Below, one piece after another: positions 4,408-5,068 of a DNA stretch of 5,068 nucleotides. A program made the translations under genes and the position numbers. Source of the stretch: CAYYWV01 sp964531525 (GTDB lineage Bacteria; Pseudomonadota; Alphaproteobacteria; JAAXGF01); the NCBI GenBank assembly GCA_964531525.1, contig CAZHDF010000225.1, positions 1 to 5,068 on the forward strand, read 5' to 3'. Position 1 is the stretch's first letter; each line of letters opens with the position of its first letter. The notes below the pieces were generated by a model, which was given only the letters and a program-made list of their open reading frames with translations, was not told where the DNA came from and made no database searches.

Positions 4408-4919
4408 GCGGCGCGATCATCCTGCCCTATCGCGACGTGGCCCCGCGCATCGCGCCGGACGCCTTCGTCGCGCCCGGGGCGGCGGTGATCGGCGACGTCG
4501 AGATCGGCGCGCGGTCGAGCGTCTGGTTCGGCTGCGTGCTGCGCGGCGACGTCAACTACGTCCGGATCGGCGCGCGGACCAACCTTCAGGACGGCACCGT
4601 CGTCCATGTGGCGAGCGACGGCCCGGCGACGATCATCGGCGACGACGTGACCGTCGGCCACGGCGCGGTGATCCACGCGTGTTCGCTGGAGAACGGCTGT
4701 TTCGTCGGCATCCGCGCGACCGTCATGGACGGCGCCGTGGTCGAAAGCGGCGCGATGGTCGCGGCGGGCGCGCTGGTCACGCCGGACAAGCGAGTACCCG
4801 CGGGCGAGCTTTGGGCGGGCGCGCCGGCGCGCAAGGTACGCGAACTCGGCGAGGAGGAGTTCGCCGCATACGCCGCCATCGCCGCCCATTACGTGAACCT
4901 CGCCCGCGAGTACCGGTAG
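4404..4919 (+). CDS. Gamma-class carbonic anhydrase-like protein (YrdA/PaaY type)
   Basis: The start is the GTG at 4404, overlapping the argC stop in the sequence GTGA, which gives 171 residues. A left-handed beta-helix of hexapeptide repeats (about residues 15-130: VIGDVEIGARSSVWFG, YVRIGARTNLQDGTVVH, IIGDDVTVGHGAVIH) is followed by a C-terminal helix (ELGEEEFAAYAAIAAHYVNLA). The three zinc/iron-ligand histidines are present as H68, H86 and H91, with the H-x4-H spacing of the archaeal Cam enzyme; the R47-G-D49 and Q62-D63 pairs match its conserved Arg/Asp and Gln/Asp. The acidic loop carrying Cam's proton-shuttle glutamate is missing, as in the short YrdA/CaiE/PaaY branch, so carbonic anhydrase activity is plausible but unproven. 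No good Shine-Dalgarno precedes the GTG; translation is likely coupled to argC. It could support arginine metabolism by interconverting carbon dioxide and bicarbonate, which is inference. Confidence 0.92.
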   Translation: MSGAIILPYRDVAPRIAPDAFVAPGAAVIGDVEIGARSSVWFGCVLRGDVNYVRIGARTNLQDGTVVHVASDGPATIIGDDVTVGHGAVIHACSLENGCFVGIRATVMDGAVVESGAMVAAGALVTPDKRVPAGELWAGAPARKVRELGEEEFAAYAAIAAHYVNLAREYR

Positions 4920-4938
4920 CGCGGGTCTCTCGCCCGTC

Positions 4939-5065
4939 CGCCCCCTCGCCCTAAATCCCTCTCCCACGGAGGGGAGAGGGACTTGTCGTGCCGACCCGAA
5001 TTTCCCCTCTCCCCTCGTGGGAGAGGGAGGGGCCCGCCGCGAAGCGGTGGGAGGGTGAGGGGGCG
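4939..5065. repeat. Nested inverted-repeat intergenic element
   Basis: Outer arms of 14 bases (4939-4952 and 5052-5065) are inverted copies with one mismatch. Inside lie two hairpins with related arms: TCCCTCTCCC (4956-4965) with GGGAGAGGGA (4972-4981), and CCCTCTCCC (5005-5013) with GGGAGAGGG (5019-5027). This layout, with CCCTCTCCC and GCGAAGCGGTGGGAGGGTGAGG type sequence, is a known style of dispersed, non-coding intergenic repeat in GC-rich Proteobacteria. It begins 20 bases after the gamma-CA stop and may also end that transcript. No transposase is seen. Confidence 0.8.
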
Positions 5066-5068
5066 AAT

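Noticed and set aside
4920..5068. CRISPR-like array in the repeated CCCTCTCCC sequences
   Set aside because: The copies are inverted and palindromic with uneven short gaps; there are no regular repeat-spacer units.

Overview
The window looks like a chromosomal piece of a high-GC alphaproteobacterium, possibly of the Rhodospirillales. The evidence is the alphaproteobacterial style of L13 and S9 (S9 with an N-terminal extension of about 30 residues), the strong G/C-ending codon bias (60 bases of argC, 3421-3480, count to 75% G+C), and an rplM-rpsI block close to argC, a gene order I recall from several alphaproteobacteria. The genus cannot be read from this sequence.

Layout: the 3' end of rplM (1-182) and a complete rpsI (184-672) form a ribosomal-protein operon that ends in a clear rho-independent terminator (701-728). 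A TfoX/Sxy N-terminal-domain gene (727-1104, minus strand) converges on that terminator. A Crp/Fnr-family regulator (1300-1977, plus strand) diverges from the TfoX gene, and the 195-base gap between them holds an imperfect palindrome overlapping a good -10 hexamer. Next comes a compositionally foreign, AT-richer patch of about 1 kb (roughly 2010-2990) with one gene, a NYN/LabA-type predicted ribonuclease on the minus strand. High-GC sequence then resumes with a small DUF2892 (YgaP-like) two-helix membrane protein (3058-3273), argC (3358-4407) and a gamma-class carbonic anhydrase-like protein (4404-4919) that overlaps argC by four bases. The window closes in a nested inverted-repeat element (4939-5065) of the kind dispersed between genes in GC-rich Proteobacteria.

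How the parts relate: L13 and S9 are ribosomal proteins (large and small subunit respectively), and ArgC makes N-acetylglutamate semialdehyde for arginine synthesis; the gamma-CA homologue is translationally tied to ArgC. Between these two housekeeping blocks lie about 2.7 kb of accessory genes: a TfoX-like protein, a Crp/Fnr regulator without visible cAMP-binding or FNR-type iron-sulphur signatures, a lone NYN nuclease in foreign DNA, and a small membrane protein. The points most worth a second look are the TfoX/Crp-Fnr divergent pair with its shared palindrome and the low-GC NYN islet. No CRISPR array, tRNA, rRNA, transposase or integrase was seen.
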